Shown here one piece after another: positions 49,701 to 59,447 of a stretch of DNA of 64,000 bases (its first letter is position 1; each line of letters opens with the position of its first letter). The translations under genes were made by a program, and so were the position numbers. The notes beneath the pieces were generated by a model. The model saw nothing but the letters and a program-made list of their open reading frames with translations. It was not told the DNA's origin and made no database searches. This DNA is from Bacteroidales bacterium UBA3743 (GTDB taxonomy: Bacteria > Bacteroidota > Bacteroidia > Bacteroidales > Paludibacteraceae): positions 15,539 to 79,538 of the forward strand of contig DFGT01000033.1 in NCBI GenBank assembly GCA_002371265.1. The letters are read 5' to 3'.

Positions 49701-50582
49701 TCAAAGAGATTTTAACTCTTCGATATCTATTTTTAAGCGGAATGCAATTTCTTCATCACTCATTCCACTCTCTCTTAACAATGTTATTGTTTTTAAGCGT
49801 TCTTCTGCTCTTCCCTCTGCTTTGCCTTCAACTCTTCCTTCTGCTTTTCCTTCTGCGATACCCTCTTTTTTTGCGTAGTTTATTTGGTTGACATAGTCGC
49901 GGTACGCTTTTAGACTACGTTCATATTTATTGCGTTCTTCAAAAGAAAGCATAGAACAATTAGAGAGATCCCACAACCTCTTGAACACCTCTTTGTCTTT
50001 GAATTCTATATTTCCCATACGCTCCATATTTTTCAGATTGTAGATCCATTCCTCAAAATGGTCTGCACATCCATTGTTTGACTTTTTGAACTTTGGCAAT
50101 TGTATAAAATAGCCACGTATTTTATCGCTGATCGTTTTGTTTGTTTTGGGGTTCATCAATCTCATTTCACAAAGCACATCTTTATTGTCGTTGTTGTCGA
50201 ACAAATTGAAATGCGTGATGAACACTCCAATGACTGCGTTGATTCCGTACTCCCACTCCTCTCCTTTTTCTCCTTGCATAGAGATCGCTCTTGAAAGATA
50301 AAACAATGCTCTCTCCACAAAGTAATCTTGTCTCTTGTTCTGCATTTCGATAATGACGTGCTTGCCATTGTCTAACTTGCAAAACAAGTCAAAAATTATA
50401 GATCTTCTGTCATTCTCTTCCGGCACGAGTTCCTTGTTCTCATACGTCAGGTCAACAATAGGTGCCTCTGTGTCTACAAAAGAGTTAAGAAAATCCATCA
50501 ACAGGATTTTATCACCAAAAATTCTCTTGAATCCTTCGTCACAAAACGGATTCAGCATAACAGTTTTCTCTTCTTTCTCCAT
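49701..50582 (-). CDS. Rpn family (PD-(D/E)XK nuclease transposase-like) protein
   Basis: 293 residues. The N-terminal nuclease core reads MLNPFCDEGFKRIFGDKILLMDFLNSF, then IIFDLFCKLDNGKHVIIEMQNKRQDYFVERALFYLSRAIS (Asp about 66, Glu-x-Gln about 78). This is the PD-(D/E)XK pattern of the Rpn/PDDEXK_2 family. The C-terminus has a run of EGKAEGRVEGKAEGRAEE-like repeats (about 240-258) and a short helical end LRESGMSDEEIAFRLKIDIEELKSL. Rpn proteins promote recA-independent recombination in enteric bacteria, and related proteins have been linked to phage defence. Bacteroidales carry many copies. It is intact and stands alone. Confidence 0.9.
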   Translation of the reverse strand: MEKEEKTVMLNPFCDEGFKRIFGDKILLMDFLNSFVDTEAPIVDLTYENKELVPEENDRRSIIFDLFCKLDNGKHVIIEMQNKRQDYFVERALFYLSRAISMQGEKGEEWEYGINAVIGVFITHFNLFDNNDNKDVLCEMRLMNPKTNKTISDKIRGYFIQLPKFKKSNNGCADHFEEWIYNLKNMERMGNIEFKDKEVFKRLWDLSNCSMLSFEERNKYERSLKAYRDYVNQINYAKKEGIAEGKAEGRVEGKAEGRAEERLKTITLLRESGMSDEEIAFRLKIDIEELKSL

Positions 50583-50733
50583 TTTTTGAACTGTTACTAA
50601 GTTGTCTAAATTTATTTGCCCTAACTAAGGCAACGTTTTATTAATTGTTTTTATTTGCGACAAAGTTAATCCTAATTTTTATTTGCAACAACAGAATGAT
50701 ATTTTTTTGTTGGACTTATAGGTTATGAATAGA

Positions 50734-50764
50734 AATCCCGCAGATGCCTGGCATCCACGGGATT
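50734..50764 (-). terminator. Hairpin at the 3' end of the GH43-GH30 gene
   Basis: AATCCCG pairs with CGGGATT and GATGCC with GGCATC inside, an almost perfect 31-base hairpin located 40 bases after the stop. On the minus strand TTTCTATTC follows, a weak U tract. Confidence 0.65.
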
Positions 50765-50804
50765 GTTCTTGATTACGCATTTCGCAGTTATTATTCCGCT
50801 TTTA

Positions 50805-53800
50805 TCATTTCACCATCACCTTCTCCGCTTCATTTCCACATCTCACTACATAGAATCCTTTCTCTACCGGAATCTTTGTGACTGCGGATTTGATGGCTCC
50901 ATTTGTCACCATCTGTCCTTTGATGTTGTAGACGGAATACATCGATGATGATGCCGACAAAGATACTATGATAATTTCTCCGTTTGCAGAATACACCAGC
51001 GTCGGCTCTGATGCGATATCGTCGGCTGTTGTCTCACCAGACATCGGAACCGCAGTGAATGGCACGGATAAGATTCTCCATTCCCTATGTGCGTTTCCTC
51101 CCGTCGCACTGGCTTGCCATAATCCCACTTTTGTGCCGATCTCCAAATGCTCTCCTTCAAGATCAAGAAGCTTGCCGTTCGACGCTGATGTCACCTTATA
51201 GCTGTTGTCGCCAATATTCTCCACCTTAAACTGCTGGCCTTTGTTTGACGGATCAAGCGGTGTGGCTGCCAAGTAGTATGAACCGTCGTCGGTCAACGCT
51301 AATTTCTTGCCATTCAGCATTGTGTATATATTATAGGTGTCGTCCGACAGCTTGTTGAAATACCAGCGTTGCATAGAGTCTGCCACACACAAAGAGCTTA
51401 GCTGCAATGATCCTCCGTTAAGTGTCAATGGCGAAGTGCTTGCTCTTGGCACAAACATATATGGCATTCCTTCTGTAAAATATTCCACTCCTTTGCCAGC
51501 ATCTGTTGAGAAAATCATTGTGGATATCTCCTGTCCGCCCATAGTATAGTTTGCAATTCCGTCGACAACCTCAACATCGGCCATACGCTTGCAGTTCAAA
51601 TTCGAGTTTGTGACATACAGTTCCGCAAGGTTGTCCACCTGTTTCAACGGAGTCAAATCAATGCTTATATTTTTTTCATCAGTGGATGTGTTGAGCATCA
51701 CCACCACCACTTTATCGCCCGTCGGACTGACAGCCGCAAGGATATCATTGCGTCCTGTTCCCAGCATCGTATATCCCTGACGGATAAAACGAGTGACCTG
51801 CATACGGACGTAGAAATTTTTCACTATGTTATATGTCTGATTGTTGAAATTTCCTCTCACCAGACACCACTGGTCGTTGTTCTCCTCCACAAACTGCCAA
51901 TCGATCCACGCTTGCGGCTGGAGATAGTTGAGGTCGTCGAACATACGTTGTGCCATAGATAAGTTGCCAGCCAAACCAGTGCCTCCTGCTCCTGTCTCCG
52001 ACATCCAGAATGGCAGACGGGTCTCTGTGACCAAATCCTTCAAATTGGCTTTGTCTCGTATATCGCCTCCGTAGGTATGCACATTAAACTGTCCTAACAT
52101 AGGGACGATATCGCCCTCTTTCACAAACAGTTGCAATTCACCGATTGCGGTAGACACACTCGTTTCGTCGGATGCGGAAAGCACCGTCTTCAGACCGGAA
52201 TTCTTCAGCTTCGGATAGATCACGCGTATGAGTTTCACCTGTGATGCTGGGTCGAAATGGCATCCCTCCTGTCCGCCGTTCGCACCCCAGTAGTTTGTGT
52301 TAGGCTCATTGAATGGGTCCAAAGTCTTGAACTCGATTCCATATTCATCTTTATAATGTTTGCAGACGTCGATCAGATAATCCGAGAATTTTCCATAATA
52401 CTCTGGTTTCAAATTATCCTTACCAGCATCTTTGTTGCCGGACGCACAACCGCTATATGTCATCCAATAAGGAGCGGAGTTGGAGAAAGCTTCAAAGATG
52501 GCATCCTTGCGCGCGTCTCTCAGTTTCAGCATCACTTTTCGTTGAGCGGCATCGGCATTCCAATCATAATTCGAGTTTTCACTTGCCTTGAATCCCTCCA
52601 TTTCAGCACGTTTACCCTTGCCGTTGCACATATGTCCGTTGTAGTGCGACGGAGCATCTCCACCGCCGATATTATAACGGAAGATATTGTAGTTTAGCTT
52701 GTCTTCCGACGTGAGCATATCCACCAGGTCGTCGATCTTATTCTCAGTCCATTTGCCACACATGTTAGCCCACCAGCAAAGAGAGACTCCCCATCCCTCC
52801 ATCGTCTGCTGTCGAGCGGCAGGATTGATGCGGACGGTGCTTGTCGACGATGGTTCGTATTTGCTCATAAGGTTGCTATACTCAGATTCTGTGATATTGA
52901 CCACAGAGCCATGCCTCATCACCGATGGCAAAGAGTATTGCGACGATGATGGTTGAGTGAAGACACCGGAAGATAGATCGGTTGTGATCAACGGATAGTA
53001 TCCCTTTCCTCCAAAATCATCAATGAAAAGACACCATTTATTTTCCCCATTGAATTTGAAGCAAGTCGGACCTTCCACATATGCTGTCTGACTCATCTGG
53101 GTGTTGACTTCCGTCCACTGGCCAAGAAGCGACGTCGCCTTCTCCATAATTATATATTTGCCAGACGACGGCATTCCCTGTTTATGGGCTTCAGTAGCCT
53201 CATTCTTTTTGAAACGGTAGTATGTGTCGCCCACTTTGATCACAGTGGCGTCGATCACGCTGATTGTACGGTTTTGAGGATTTTTCAGCTCTATCCACAC
53301 TTTAGCGTCAGAGAAAGTTTTGAAATCCTTTGTTGTGCAATAGTAGACGCGATGTGTATTGTCGTTGTTGGGAACAGATTGAGAAGACGGAATTTTTGAA
53401 GACCAGAACACCAGATATTCACCCGACTCTTCATTATATACAGCTTCAGGAGCCCAGGTGCATCCCGCGCCATCTGGAGCCACCCTGCACATACGTTGTT
53501 CGGACCAGTTTATCAAGTCGGATGATTCCCACACCATTATGGATTTGCTGCCTGTTGTTTGTGCAGCGGTCCAGTTGCCATTGCCATTGATTTTCAAGTC
53601 GGTGGCAATGACAAAGAATTTTGACCCGTCGGCAGAACGCATGATGAATGGATCACGTAAGCCTTTCTCGCCCAACGTAGATGTGAGAACTGGGTTGCCA
53701 CCATTTATATCCTTCCAATTCAGTCCATCACGGCTGACAGCAAAATATATCTGTTCGCCCTGGGCCGACCCCTCGCCTTTGAAGTAGGCAAACAAGTAAG

Positions 53801-53879
53801 CAGTAAAGTCTTTTTCTGCCGCAAATGAGATTGCGGACGTCGCCATCAATAGGATTGATAATAGTAAATGTCTTATCAT
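50805..53879 (-). CDS. Secreted two-enzyme protein: GH43 plus GH30, with ricin-like domain and sorting tail
   Basis: 1024 residues. Signal peptide 1-20 (ISFAAE). GH43 five-blade propeller about 25-335: AYLFAYFKGEGSAQGEQIYFAVSRDGLNW, the modulator Asp in GLRDPFI, GAGCTWAPEAVY, and VEGPTCFKFN as probable acid. GH30 about 345-790: QTMEGWGVSLCWWANMCGKW (the GWGxSLxWWA signature of the beta-1,6-galactanase-like subfamily 5), acid/base Glu in LDPFNEPN (about 524) and nucleophile Glu in MSETGAGGTG (about 629). Then a ricin-type beta-trefoil (about 815-935) and a tail ending KGFYVVRCGNEAEKVMV like the type IX sorting domain. Together they would remove arabinose or galactose side units and cut a galactan backbone. 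Substrate is inferred. Confidence 0.87.
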   Translation of the reverse strand: MIRHLLLSILLMATSAISFAAEKDFTAYLFAYFKGEGSAQGEQIYFAVSRDGLNWKDINGGNPVLTSTLGEKGLRDPFIMRSADGSKFFVIATDLKINGNGNWTAAQTTGSKSIMVWESSDLINWSEQRMCRVAPDGAGCTWAPEAVYNEESGEYLVFWSSKIPSSQSVPNNDNTHRVYYCTTKDFKTFSDAKVWIELKNPQNRTISVIDATVIKVGDTYYRFKKNEATEAHKQGMPSSGKYIIMEKATSLLGQWTEVNTQMSQTAYVEGPTCFKFNGENKWCLFIDDFGGKGYYPLITTDLSSGVFTQPSSSQYSLPSVMRHGSVVNITESEYSNLMSKYEPSSTSTVRINPAARQQTMEGWGVSLCWWANMCGKWTENKIDDLVDMLTSEDKLNYNIFRYNIGGGDAPSHYNGHMCNGKGKRAEMEGFKASENSNYDWNADAAQRKVMLKLRDARKDAIFEAFSNSAPYWMTYSGCASGNKDAGKDNLKPEYYGKFSDYLIDVCKHYKDEYGIEFKTLDPFNEPNTNYWGANGGQEGCHFDPASQVKLIRVIYPKLKNSGLKTVLSASDETSVSTAIGELQLFVKEGDIVPMLGQFNVHTYGGDIRDKANLKDLVTETRLPFWMSETGAGGTGLAGNLSMAQRMFDDLNYLQPQAWIDWQFVEENNDQWCLVRGNFNNQTYNIVKNFYVRMQVTRFIRQGYTMLGTGRNDILAAVSPTGDKVVVVMLNTSTDEKNISIDLTPLKQVDNLAELYVTNSNLNCKRMADVEVVDGIANYTMGGQEISTMIFSTDAGKGVEYFTEGMPYMFVPRASTSPLTLNGGSLQLSSLCVADSMQRWYFNKLSDDTYNIYTMLNGKKLALTDDGSYYLAATPLDPSNKGQQFKVENIGDNSYKVTSASNGKLLDLEGEHLEIGTKVGLWQASATGGNAHREWRILSVPFTAVPMSGETTADDIASEPTLVYSANGEIIIVSLSASSSMYSVYNIKGQMVTNGAIKSAVTKIPVEKGFYVVRCGNEAEKVMVK

Positions 53880-54175
53880 AACGTAATATATTTTTTTCTT
53901 GTCAAAATATAATGTGTTGGTAAAGAATTGATTGAATTGCTACAAAAATAATAAATTAGAGAGAAAAACAAGGATTGGAAATATTTTTTTGAGAGAAAAG
54001 GAGAAAATGAGAAAGGAGAAGTGAAAAATGTTAAAACATTCGTGATTTAAATAATATTTTATGATTGTATGTTCGATTCGATGCAATTATGTTCGACAAA
54101 CAAAAGTTTTTTACCGACTAATAGGTATTCTTCCCAAAAATCAACTAAATTTGTCACTATAACTAAAAGTTAAAG
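53880..54175. other. Divergent intergenic region
   Basis: 296 AT-rich bases between the GH43-GH30 gene and the iron-sulfur cluster. A -7 box TAAATTTG at 54146-54153 serves the plus-strand genes. Nothing else recognised. Confidence 0.5.
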
Positions 54176-55729
54176 ATGAAAAGTAAATTTTTGAAATATG
54201 CACGTGTGCTTTGTGCTGTGGTGATGATGCTTTCTATTGTCACTCTTTTCTGTGACACCACAGGCATCGCAAGACACTATTTGGGTTGGACCGTCGACAT
54301 CCAATTCCTTCCGTCCATCTCCGCAGGTTTGATCGCTGCGTTCGTGTCGACGTTGGTTGTGACCAAACTGTTTGGCAGAATATACTGCTCTGTGATCTGT
54401 CCGCTTGGTATTTTTCAAGACTTCATAGCTCGTCTGGGCAGACTGACAAAGAAACAGAAAATCAAGTATTCCTATAGCGAGGAGAAACTTTGGATGCGTC
54501 TGATTATAGCAGTGTTGTTCATCGCTTCTTATCTAATCTGCGCATACCCAATCGTCGGTTTGCTTGAACCATACAGTATCTTCGGACGTATGGCGACGAC
54601 ACTTCTCGCACCAGTCGGCAGATTCATTGCTGAATATCTTGCAGCGTCGTCGGAGGCGGCCGGTGATTATACTTTCGCCATGCCAGCCGCGTTGAACTAT
54701 TCATATGTGATGTTGGGAATTGCCCTTTTCTCACTTGTGCTTATAGCAATCCTTGCGTTCCGTGGCGGACGTACATATTGTAATACAATCTGTCCTGTTG
54801 GCACAATCCTTTCTATCTTTGCTGAAAATTCAGTGATGAAGCCGGTCGTCGACCACGACAAATGTGTGAAGTGCGGACTTTGCGCAAAAAAATGTAAAGC
54901 TTCATGTATTGACGCTAAAAATGGAATTGTGGATTCGTCGAGATGTGTCGACTGTATGAACTGTATCTCCGTATGCCACAAGGAAGCTATCTCATTCTCG
55001 ACTTCGTCAGACAAAGACAAGACTCCTAATATCATAAAGAGAATCAAGGATAGCATCAAAAAGAAGGGGCAGAAAGACGTGAATGCTTCCGTCGCAACGG
55101 ATGAATCAAAACGTGCATTCCTGACAGTCGGAGCTCTTGTAATGGGTAGCGCAATGACCAAGAGCATGGCAAAGACATTCGACGGTGGATTGGCTGAAAT
55201 CACAGAGAAGAAGGAGCCACAGCGTAACGACAGGATTACTCCTCCTGGAAGTAAATCATACAAGCATATTGAAGAGGTATGCACTTCATGTGGACTTTGC
55301 ATCACAGCTTGCCCTAACGAAGTGCTTCGTCCAAGTGAGAGCCTCGACTCATTGCTGACTCCAGTGATGAGTTTTGAAAAAGGCTATTGCCGACCTGAAT
55401 GCAAACGATGCAGCGATGTCTGCCCGACAGGTGCCATCTCACTTGCCGACCTTGCGGAGAAGAGTGCCACCCATGTCGGACATGCGGTGCTTATCGCAGA
55501 CAACTGTATATCAATGAAAAAAGGAGTGTCGTGTGGCAATTGTGCCCGTCATTGTCCGGCAGGAGCAATCACAATGGCTCCGACAGTCAATGGAGACGAA
55601 ACGTCGCCTAAAATGCCAGTGATCGACTCACAAAGATGTATAGGATGTGGAGCTTGTGAACATCTTTGCCCTTCATCACCATACAGCGCAATCTACGTGG
55701 AAGGACATCGTGTACACAGAATCGACTAA
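54176..55729 (+). CDS. NapH/NosR-like membrane iron-sulfur protein with about six cysteine clusters
   Basis: 517 residues. The N-terminal half has about five membrane helices with paired CxxxCP motifs of the NapH/polyferredoxin type (YCSVICPLGIFQDF near 72, YCNTICPVGTILSIF near 205). Then come ferredoxin clusters CVKCGLCAKKC (about 225), CVDCMNCISVC (about 248), CTSCGLCITACP (about 365), CRPECKRCSDVCP (about 402), CGNCARHCP (about 448), and CIGCGACEHLCP (about 488). It should pass electrons between the membrane and the periplasm or cytoplasm. It starts 22 bases after a -7 box and heads a three-gene unit with a Tat-exported reductase and DUF1893, so the reductase is its likely partner. Its electron donor is not known. 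Confidence 0.88.
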   Translation: MKSKFLKYARVLCAVVMMLSIVTLFCDTTGIARHYLGWTVDIQFLPSISAGLIAAFVSTLVVTKLFGRIYCSVICPLGIFQDFIARLGRLTKKQKIKYSYSEEKLWMRLIIAVLFIASYLICAYPIVGLLEPYSIFGRMATTLLAPVGRFIAEYLAASSEAAGDYTFAMPAALNYSYVMLGIALFSLVLIAILAFRGGRTYCNTICPVGTILSIFAENSVMKPVVDHDKCVKCGLCAKKCKASCIDAKNGIVDSSRCVDCMNCISVCHKEAISFSTSSDKDKTPNIIKRIKDSIKKKGQKDVNASVATDESKRAFLTVGALVMGSAMTKSMAKTFDGGLAEITEKKEPQRNDRITPPGSKSYKHIEEVCTSCGLCITACPNEVLRPSESLDSLLTPVMSFEKGYCRPECKRCSDVCPTGAISLADLAEKSATHVGHAVLIADNCISMKKGVSCGNCARHCPAGAITMAPTVNGDETSPKMPVIDSQRCIGCGACEHLCPSSPYSAIYVEGHRVHRID

Positions 55730-55777
55730 ATGACGGGATATTTCCCTATTTGTTAACAGAAAAAGACAACACAACAT

Positions 55778-57172
55778 ATGGATCGCAGAGATTTTCTAAA
55801 ACGCCTGTCGGCAGCTACCGCCACTATGGGACTGGCTGCATGTACTTCTGATGAAAAGACGAAGGAGATAATCGGGACTGAAAGCAAGAAGCCTAATGGT
55901 GAAATGACATACCGCACGGTGCCGACATCCGGCGACAAAGTGTCGTTGCTCGGCTATGGTTGTATGCGTCTGCCTACAGTGCAGCACGGAAGCGCGAGAG
56001 AGCAGAAAGATATTGAAATCGATCAGGAAGAGTTGAACGCTCATGTGGATTATGCAATTGCACACGGCATCAACTATTTCGACACATCCCCTGTGTATTG
56101 CCAGGGAAGAAGCGAGCACCATATGGGTATCGCCCTAAAACGTATACCAAGAGACAAATATTTTATCGCCACTAAACTTTCGAATTTCGCACAGGAATTC
56201 TGGAGCAGAGAAGCGTCGATAAAAATGTACCACAACTCCTTTAAGGAGCTTCAGGTGGACACTATCGACTATATGCTTCTACACTCTATCGGCGGCACAA
56301 ACGGAGAATATAATTCCACTCAGACATTCGAGAAGAGATATATTGAAAATGGTATTCTTGACTTCCTTTTGGAAGAGCGAGCAAAAGGCAAAATCCGTAA
56401 TCTAGGATTCTCCTACCATGGAGATATTGCTATATTCGACCGTGCTCTTGCCATGCACGACAAGTGTAAATGGGATTTTGTGCAGATTCAGATGAACTAT
56501 GTCGACTGGCTACACGCTAAGGAGGTGAACCCTGCCAACACAAACGCCGAGTATCTCTACGCTGAGTTGGAGAAACGCAACATTCCGGCTATCATCATGG
56601 AGCCGTTGCTTGGCGGACGTCTGGCAAGCACCTTGAGTTTTATAGCGGCCAAACTGAAAGCACGTCGTCCGGAAGACTCAATCGCCAAATGGGCTTTGCG
56701 TTATCTTGGTTCATTCCCTAACGTGCTTACAGTGTTGAGCGGAATGACATATATGGAGAATGTCAAGGAAAACATTGATACATATTCACCTGTTGAGCCA
56801 TGCACAGAAGAGGAATTGGCCTTGCTTGAAGAGGTGGCTCAGGCGATGTTGAGATACCCAAGTGTACCATGCACAGGATGCCAATACTGTATGCCGTGCC
56901 CTTACGGTATCAATATCCCTGGCATATTCCAACACTACAACAAGTGTATCAACGAAGGCAATGTCTCAATTAGCAGTCAAGATGAGAACTATGCCGAGGC
57001 TCGACGTGCATTCCTAATGGGTTACGACCGCGCTGTGCCAAAATTGCGTCAGGCAGACCACTGCATTGGATGCGGAATGTGTAAGAGCCATTGTCCGCAG
57101 AATATCGACATTCCTAAAGAAATGCAGAGAATAGACAAGTATGTGGAGAGTTTGAAGCAATCGATGGACTGA
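55778..57172 (+). CDS. Tat-exported aldo/keto reductase with two 4Fe-4S clusters
   Basis: 464 residues. The N-terminus MDRRDFLKRLSAATATMGLA then AC carries a twin-arginine motif and a lipobox (Cys22), so the protein is probably folded inside, exported, and anchored. An aldo/keto reductase barrel follows (about 45-345) with the usual tetrad: Asp and Tyr in NYFDTSPVY, Lys in FIATKLS, and His in YMLLHSIGG. The C-terminal 100 residues hold CTGCQYCMPCPYGINIP (about 367) and CIGCGMCKSHCPQNIDIP (about 426), two 4Fe-4S sites. It lies 48 bases after the NapH-like gene. Substrate unknown; the exported location is unusual for a pyridine-nucleotide enzyme. Confidence 0.9.
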   Translation: MDRRDFLKRLSAATATMGLAACTSDEKTKEIIGTESKKPNGEMTYRTVPTSGDKVSLLGYGCMRLPTVQHGSAREQKDIEIDQEELNAHVDYAIAHGINYFDTSPVYCQGRSEHHMGIALKRIPRDKYFIATKLSNFAQEFWSREASIKMYHNSFKELQVDTIDYMLLHSIGGTNGEYNSTQTFEKRYIENGILDFLLEERAKGKIRNLGFSYHGDIAIFDRALAMHDKCKWDFVQIQMNYVDWLHAKEVNPANTNAEYLYAELEKRNIPAIIMEPLLGGRLASTLSFIAAKLKARRPEDSIAKWALRYLGSFPNVLTVLSGMTYMENVKENIDTYSPVEPCTEEELALLEEVAQAMLRYPSVPCTGCQYCMPCPYGINIPGIFQHYNKCINEGNVSISSQDENYAEARRAFLMGYDRAVPKLRQADHCIGCGMCKSHCPQNIDIPKEMQRIDKYVESLKQSMD

Positions 57173-57308
57173 TTTTAGATTAGTGATTTGAGTTGAAAGG
57201 TTAGAGTTGAGAGTTTAGAGTGGATAGCAAAGGGCGATAGCCCTTGCTCCCGTCACCACCGCAAGCCCGTAAGAGCGATAGGAAAAAGTTGAGAGCTTAG
57301 AGAGGATT

Positions 57309-57695
57309 ATGGATAAATTGATAATAGAGACAACATCAGGCGAAACCATCACAGCTAATGAGGTGGGTATCAAAGCCCTACGTCGCATATATAAAGAAAA
57401 TCGCGAAATATTGCATGGGGCGACGGTGACGGACATCATCATCGGCAAAGGAGCTGCATGTTTTCTGATTGCTGGAGGAATACGACACTTGAATGTGGAT
57501 GTGATCAGTAGAGCCGGGCTCGACATGTTGCAGAAGGCAGGCATTCCCGTCTGCCCGAAGCAGATTGTCCCAATGATCATCAATCGCAAGAATGATGGTC
57601 AGTGTCCGATAGAGAATCTTCTCCGTGAGACGTTCGAGGCGGAAGAGGGAATCAAGAAGATAAGTGCGTTCTTCAACGACGAATATTCGGTGTAA
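57309..57695 (+). CDS. DUF1893 domain protein
   Basis: 128 residues matching DUF1893 over its length: GVGIKALRRIYKENREILHGATVTDIIIGKGAACFLIAGGIRHLNVDVISRAGLDMLQKAGI and QCPIENLLRETFEAEEGIKKI. The family resembles a deaminase-like fold and has no proven function. A Cys-Pro near residue 99-100 is typical. It follows the aldo/keto reductase gene by 136 bases containing short GAGTT-AGAGTT repeats and a AAAGGGCGATAGCCCTT palindrome. The same trio recurs in Bacteroidales by my recollection, which would link it to the redox pathway. Confidence 0.82.
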   Translation: MDKLIIETTSGETITANEVGIKALRRIYKENREILHGATVTDIIIGKGAACFLIAGGIRHLNVDVISRAGLDMLQKAGIPVCPKQIVPMIINRKNDGQCPIENLLRETFEAEEGIKKISAFFNDEYSV

Positions 57696-57710
57696 GAAGT
57701 TTTTTATTGT

Positions 57711-59357
57711 TCAAAACCATCTATAACTAGAATCTTTTTTCATCACCTCCTCTGGCAAATTGTCTCCATTTTCATTGGTATAGTACCAACGTCCATGATA
57801 TTTCACATGGATAAGACCTTCTGAAAAATAGCCTATTTCATCAAAGTCATAAGGCAAAACGATTTCTCCCTTATTATTCAATAAAGCATAGGCATCCTTT
57901 CCCACTGTGATGTCTACTCGTTTCATAATATGAGAATCAGCAACCTCTCTGAAATATGTATGACACCCCTTTCCCCTAAAGTTTTTGGTATAACTTCTAT
58001 TTATACGTTTGTCTTTTTTCGACATATACATATCTTTTTCATAACCATAAAGAGCACTATACCAAGGCCCCTTTAATTCATCAAATGACAAAATTCCATT
58101 CGCTATGCAATCCTCTACTTCAGAGTCATCTTTATTCGAAACATTTATAGTATCACCTTTTTCGTCAAGGACAAGACTTTTTTGTAAAGCCTCACTATAT
58201 ACATAATAGACGTTGTTGCCTATATGTCGCATACTGAACTTAAAATCAAGAACCGGCTTTCCTGCCTTATCTTCCAACATCCAATATGCATCTTTTCCTA
58301 CATTCCTAAGGTAGTTTTTGCCATAGGGTACTCTCTGTATTTTTTCCCCTTCAGCATTAATAATAAAAGACTCTTTTACGCTTTGAGGAAAATCTACTCC
58401 AAACGTGCTTTTCATATCAGTCACAACCTTGTCTGACAATCCATAAACACACAAAAAATCATTTCCAAAATCATATAAATATGATATCTTGTCTAATACC
58501 TTAGTTCCGCCTTCTTTGTAAACTTCAAGCCAATAAGGATAAAATTCATAACCGACTTCTCCGTCTCTTATCTCTCCTACACAAAAGAAAAAAAGACCAT
58601 TAAAATGGAAAATTCGCGGACTGTCAAATTCAAAAGGAAGGATAGTTTTTCCGTGGCTGTCAACAACGCCATATTTGCCATTTTTGTACATTACAAAACC
58701 GTCATATGAAGTATTGTTATCATCCACGTTAAATATAGGCCTATACATGGAACTTCCATAAAACTTATCAAATTCTGAGTAACCCATTGATTTTAGATCC
58801 TCAGTAGTCATATAACTGCCATCCTTTCCTGTAAGTGCCGTTTTTGTAAAAACATTGAATACTATAGAACCTTTCTTTTCAGAAACAATCTGATTGTCCT
58901 TAATCACATAACTTTTCTCATTATCATAAACACTTTTTTCGATTAAAGTGGTGCCATTATACATATGGTGGTAAAACCCTAAACTGTCCTTTGATAATAG
59001 CAGATTGCCATTTTTGTCGACTACACCTATATTGCTGTGTACATACAATCCATTTCTGAATATCAAACTGTCATATACACTAGGATATTTTCCCATTTCG
59101 AAATTTACGGGTATTACAATTTCCCCTTTTCTATCAATGAATCCTACCTTGCCATCCTTGCCAACCATTGCTAGCCCTTCTGAGAATGGGCCGACAAAGT
59201 CGTATTCTCCGATATTATTATTTAATTTTAACTTCAATTGTGTGGATGAGGCTAATTCCGCATCAAAAAAATAATCGAGAAGAAATTCATACCATCCACG
59301 ACTTACTGGTATAATCAAAACTATTGCCACTATTATCGCTATGATTTTCTTTTTCAT
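57711..59357 (-). CDS. WG-repeat protein with N-terminal membrane anchor
   Basis: 548 residues. One hydrophobic segment (MKKKIIAIIVAIVLIIPVSR) acts as a signal or anchor. WG beta-hairpin repeats follow: FVGPFSEGLAMVGKDGKVGFIDRKGEIVIPVNFE, GLYVHSNIGVVDKNGNLLL, GFVMYKNGKYGVVDSHGKTILPFEFD, and near the end YALLNNKGEIVLPYDFDEIGYFSEGLIHVKYHGRWYYTNENGD. Such repeats form extended beta arrays in periplasmic or surface proteins of Bacteroidota. The middle part has divergent repeats. Function unknown. The gene is AT-rich and stands alone. Confidence 0.85.
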   Translation of the reverse strand: MKKKIIAIIVAIVLIIPVSRGWYEFLLDYFFDAELASSTQLKLKLNNNIGEYDFVGPFSEGLAMVGKDGKVGFIDRKGEIVIPVNFEMGKYPSVYDSLIFRNGLYVHSNIGVVDKNGNLLLSKDSLGFYHHMYNGTTLIEKSVYDNEKSYVIKDNQIVSEKKGSIVFNVFTKTALTGKDGSYMTTEDLKSMGYSEFDKFYGSSMYRPIFNVDDNNTSYDGFVMYKNGKYGVVDSHGKTILPFEFDSPRIFHFNGLFFFCVGEIRDGEVGYEFYPYWLEVYKEGGTKVLDKISYLYDFGNDFLCVYGLSDKVVTDMKSTFGVDFPQSVKESFIINAEGEKIQRVPYGKNYLRNVGKDAYWMLEDKAGKPVLDFKFSMRHIGNNVYYVYSEALQKSLVLDEKGDTINVSNKDDSEVEDCIANGILSFDELKGPWYSALYGYEKDMYMSKKDKRINRSYTKNFRGKGCHTYFREVADSHIMKRVDITVGKDAYALLNNKGEIVLPYDFDEIGYFSEGLIHVKYHGRWYYTNENGDNLPEEVMKKDSSYRWF

Positions 59358-59420
59358 CTCTTCTCGTAGGTTTCGTCTTTTTTATTATCGGGGACAAAAT
59401 TATTAAATTAAAGTGAACTT

Positions 59421-59447
59421 GACGAATTTTAACTGGCTGATTATTTG
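59421..59447. repeat. Second copy of the 27-bp motif found at 19085
   Basis: GACGAATTTTAACTGGCTGA then TTATTTG, differing from the copy at 19085-19111 at two positions. It lies between the WG-repeat gene and the hydrolase gene. Confidence 0.6.

Noticed and set aside
49701..50582. Rpn-type protein as part of a transposon
   Set aside because: No inverted repeats or target duplications were seen around it; such genes are common singletons in Bacteroidales.
57225..57260. AAAGGGCGATAGCCCTT as another family A arm
   Set aside because: Only the short GGGC palindrome is shared; the flanking TTAACAATCCTC sequence is absent.
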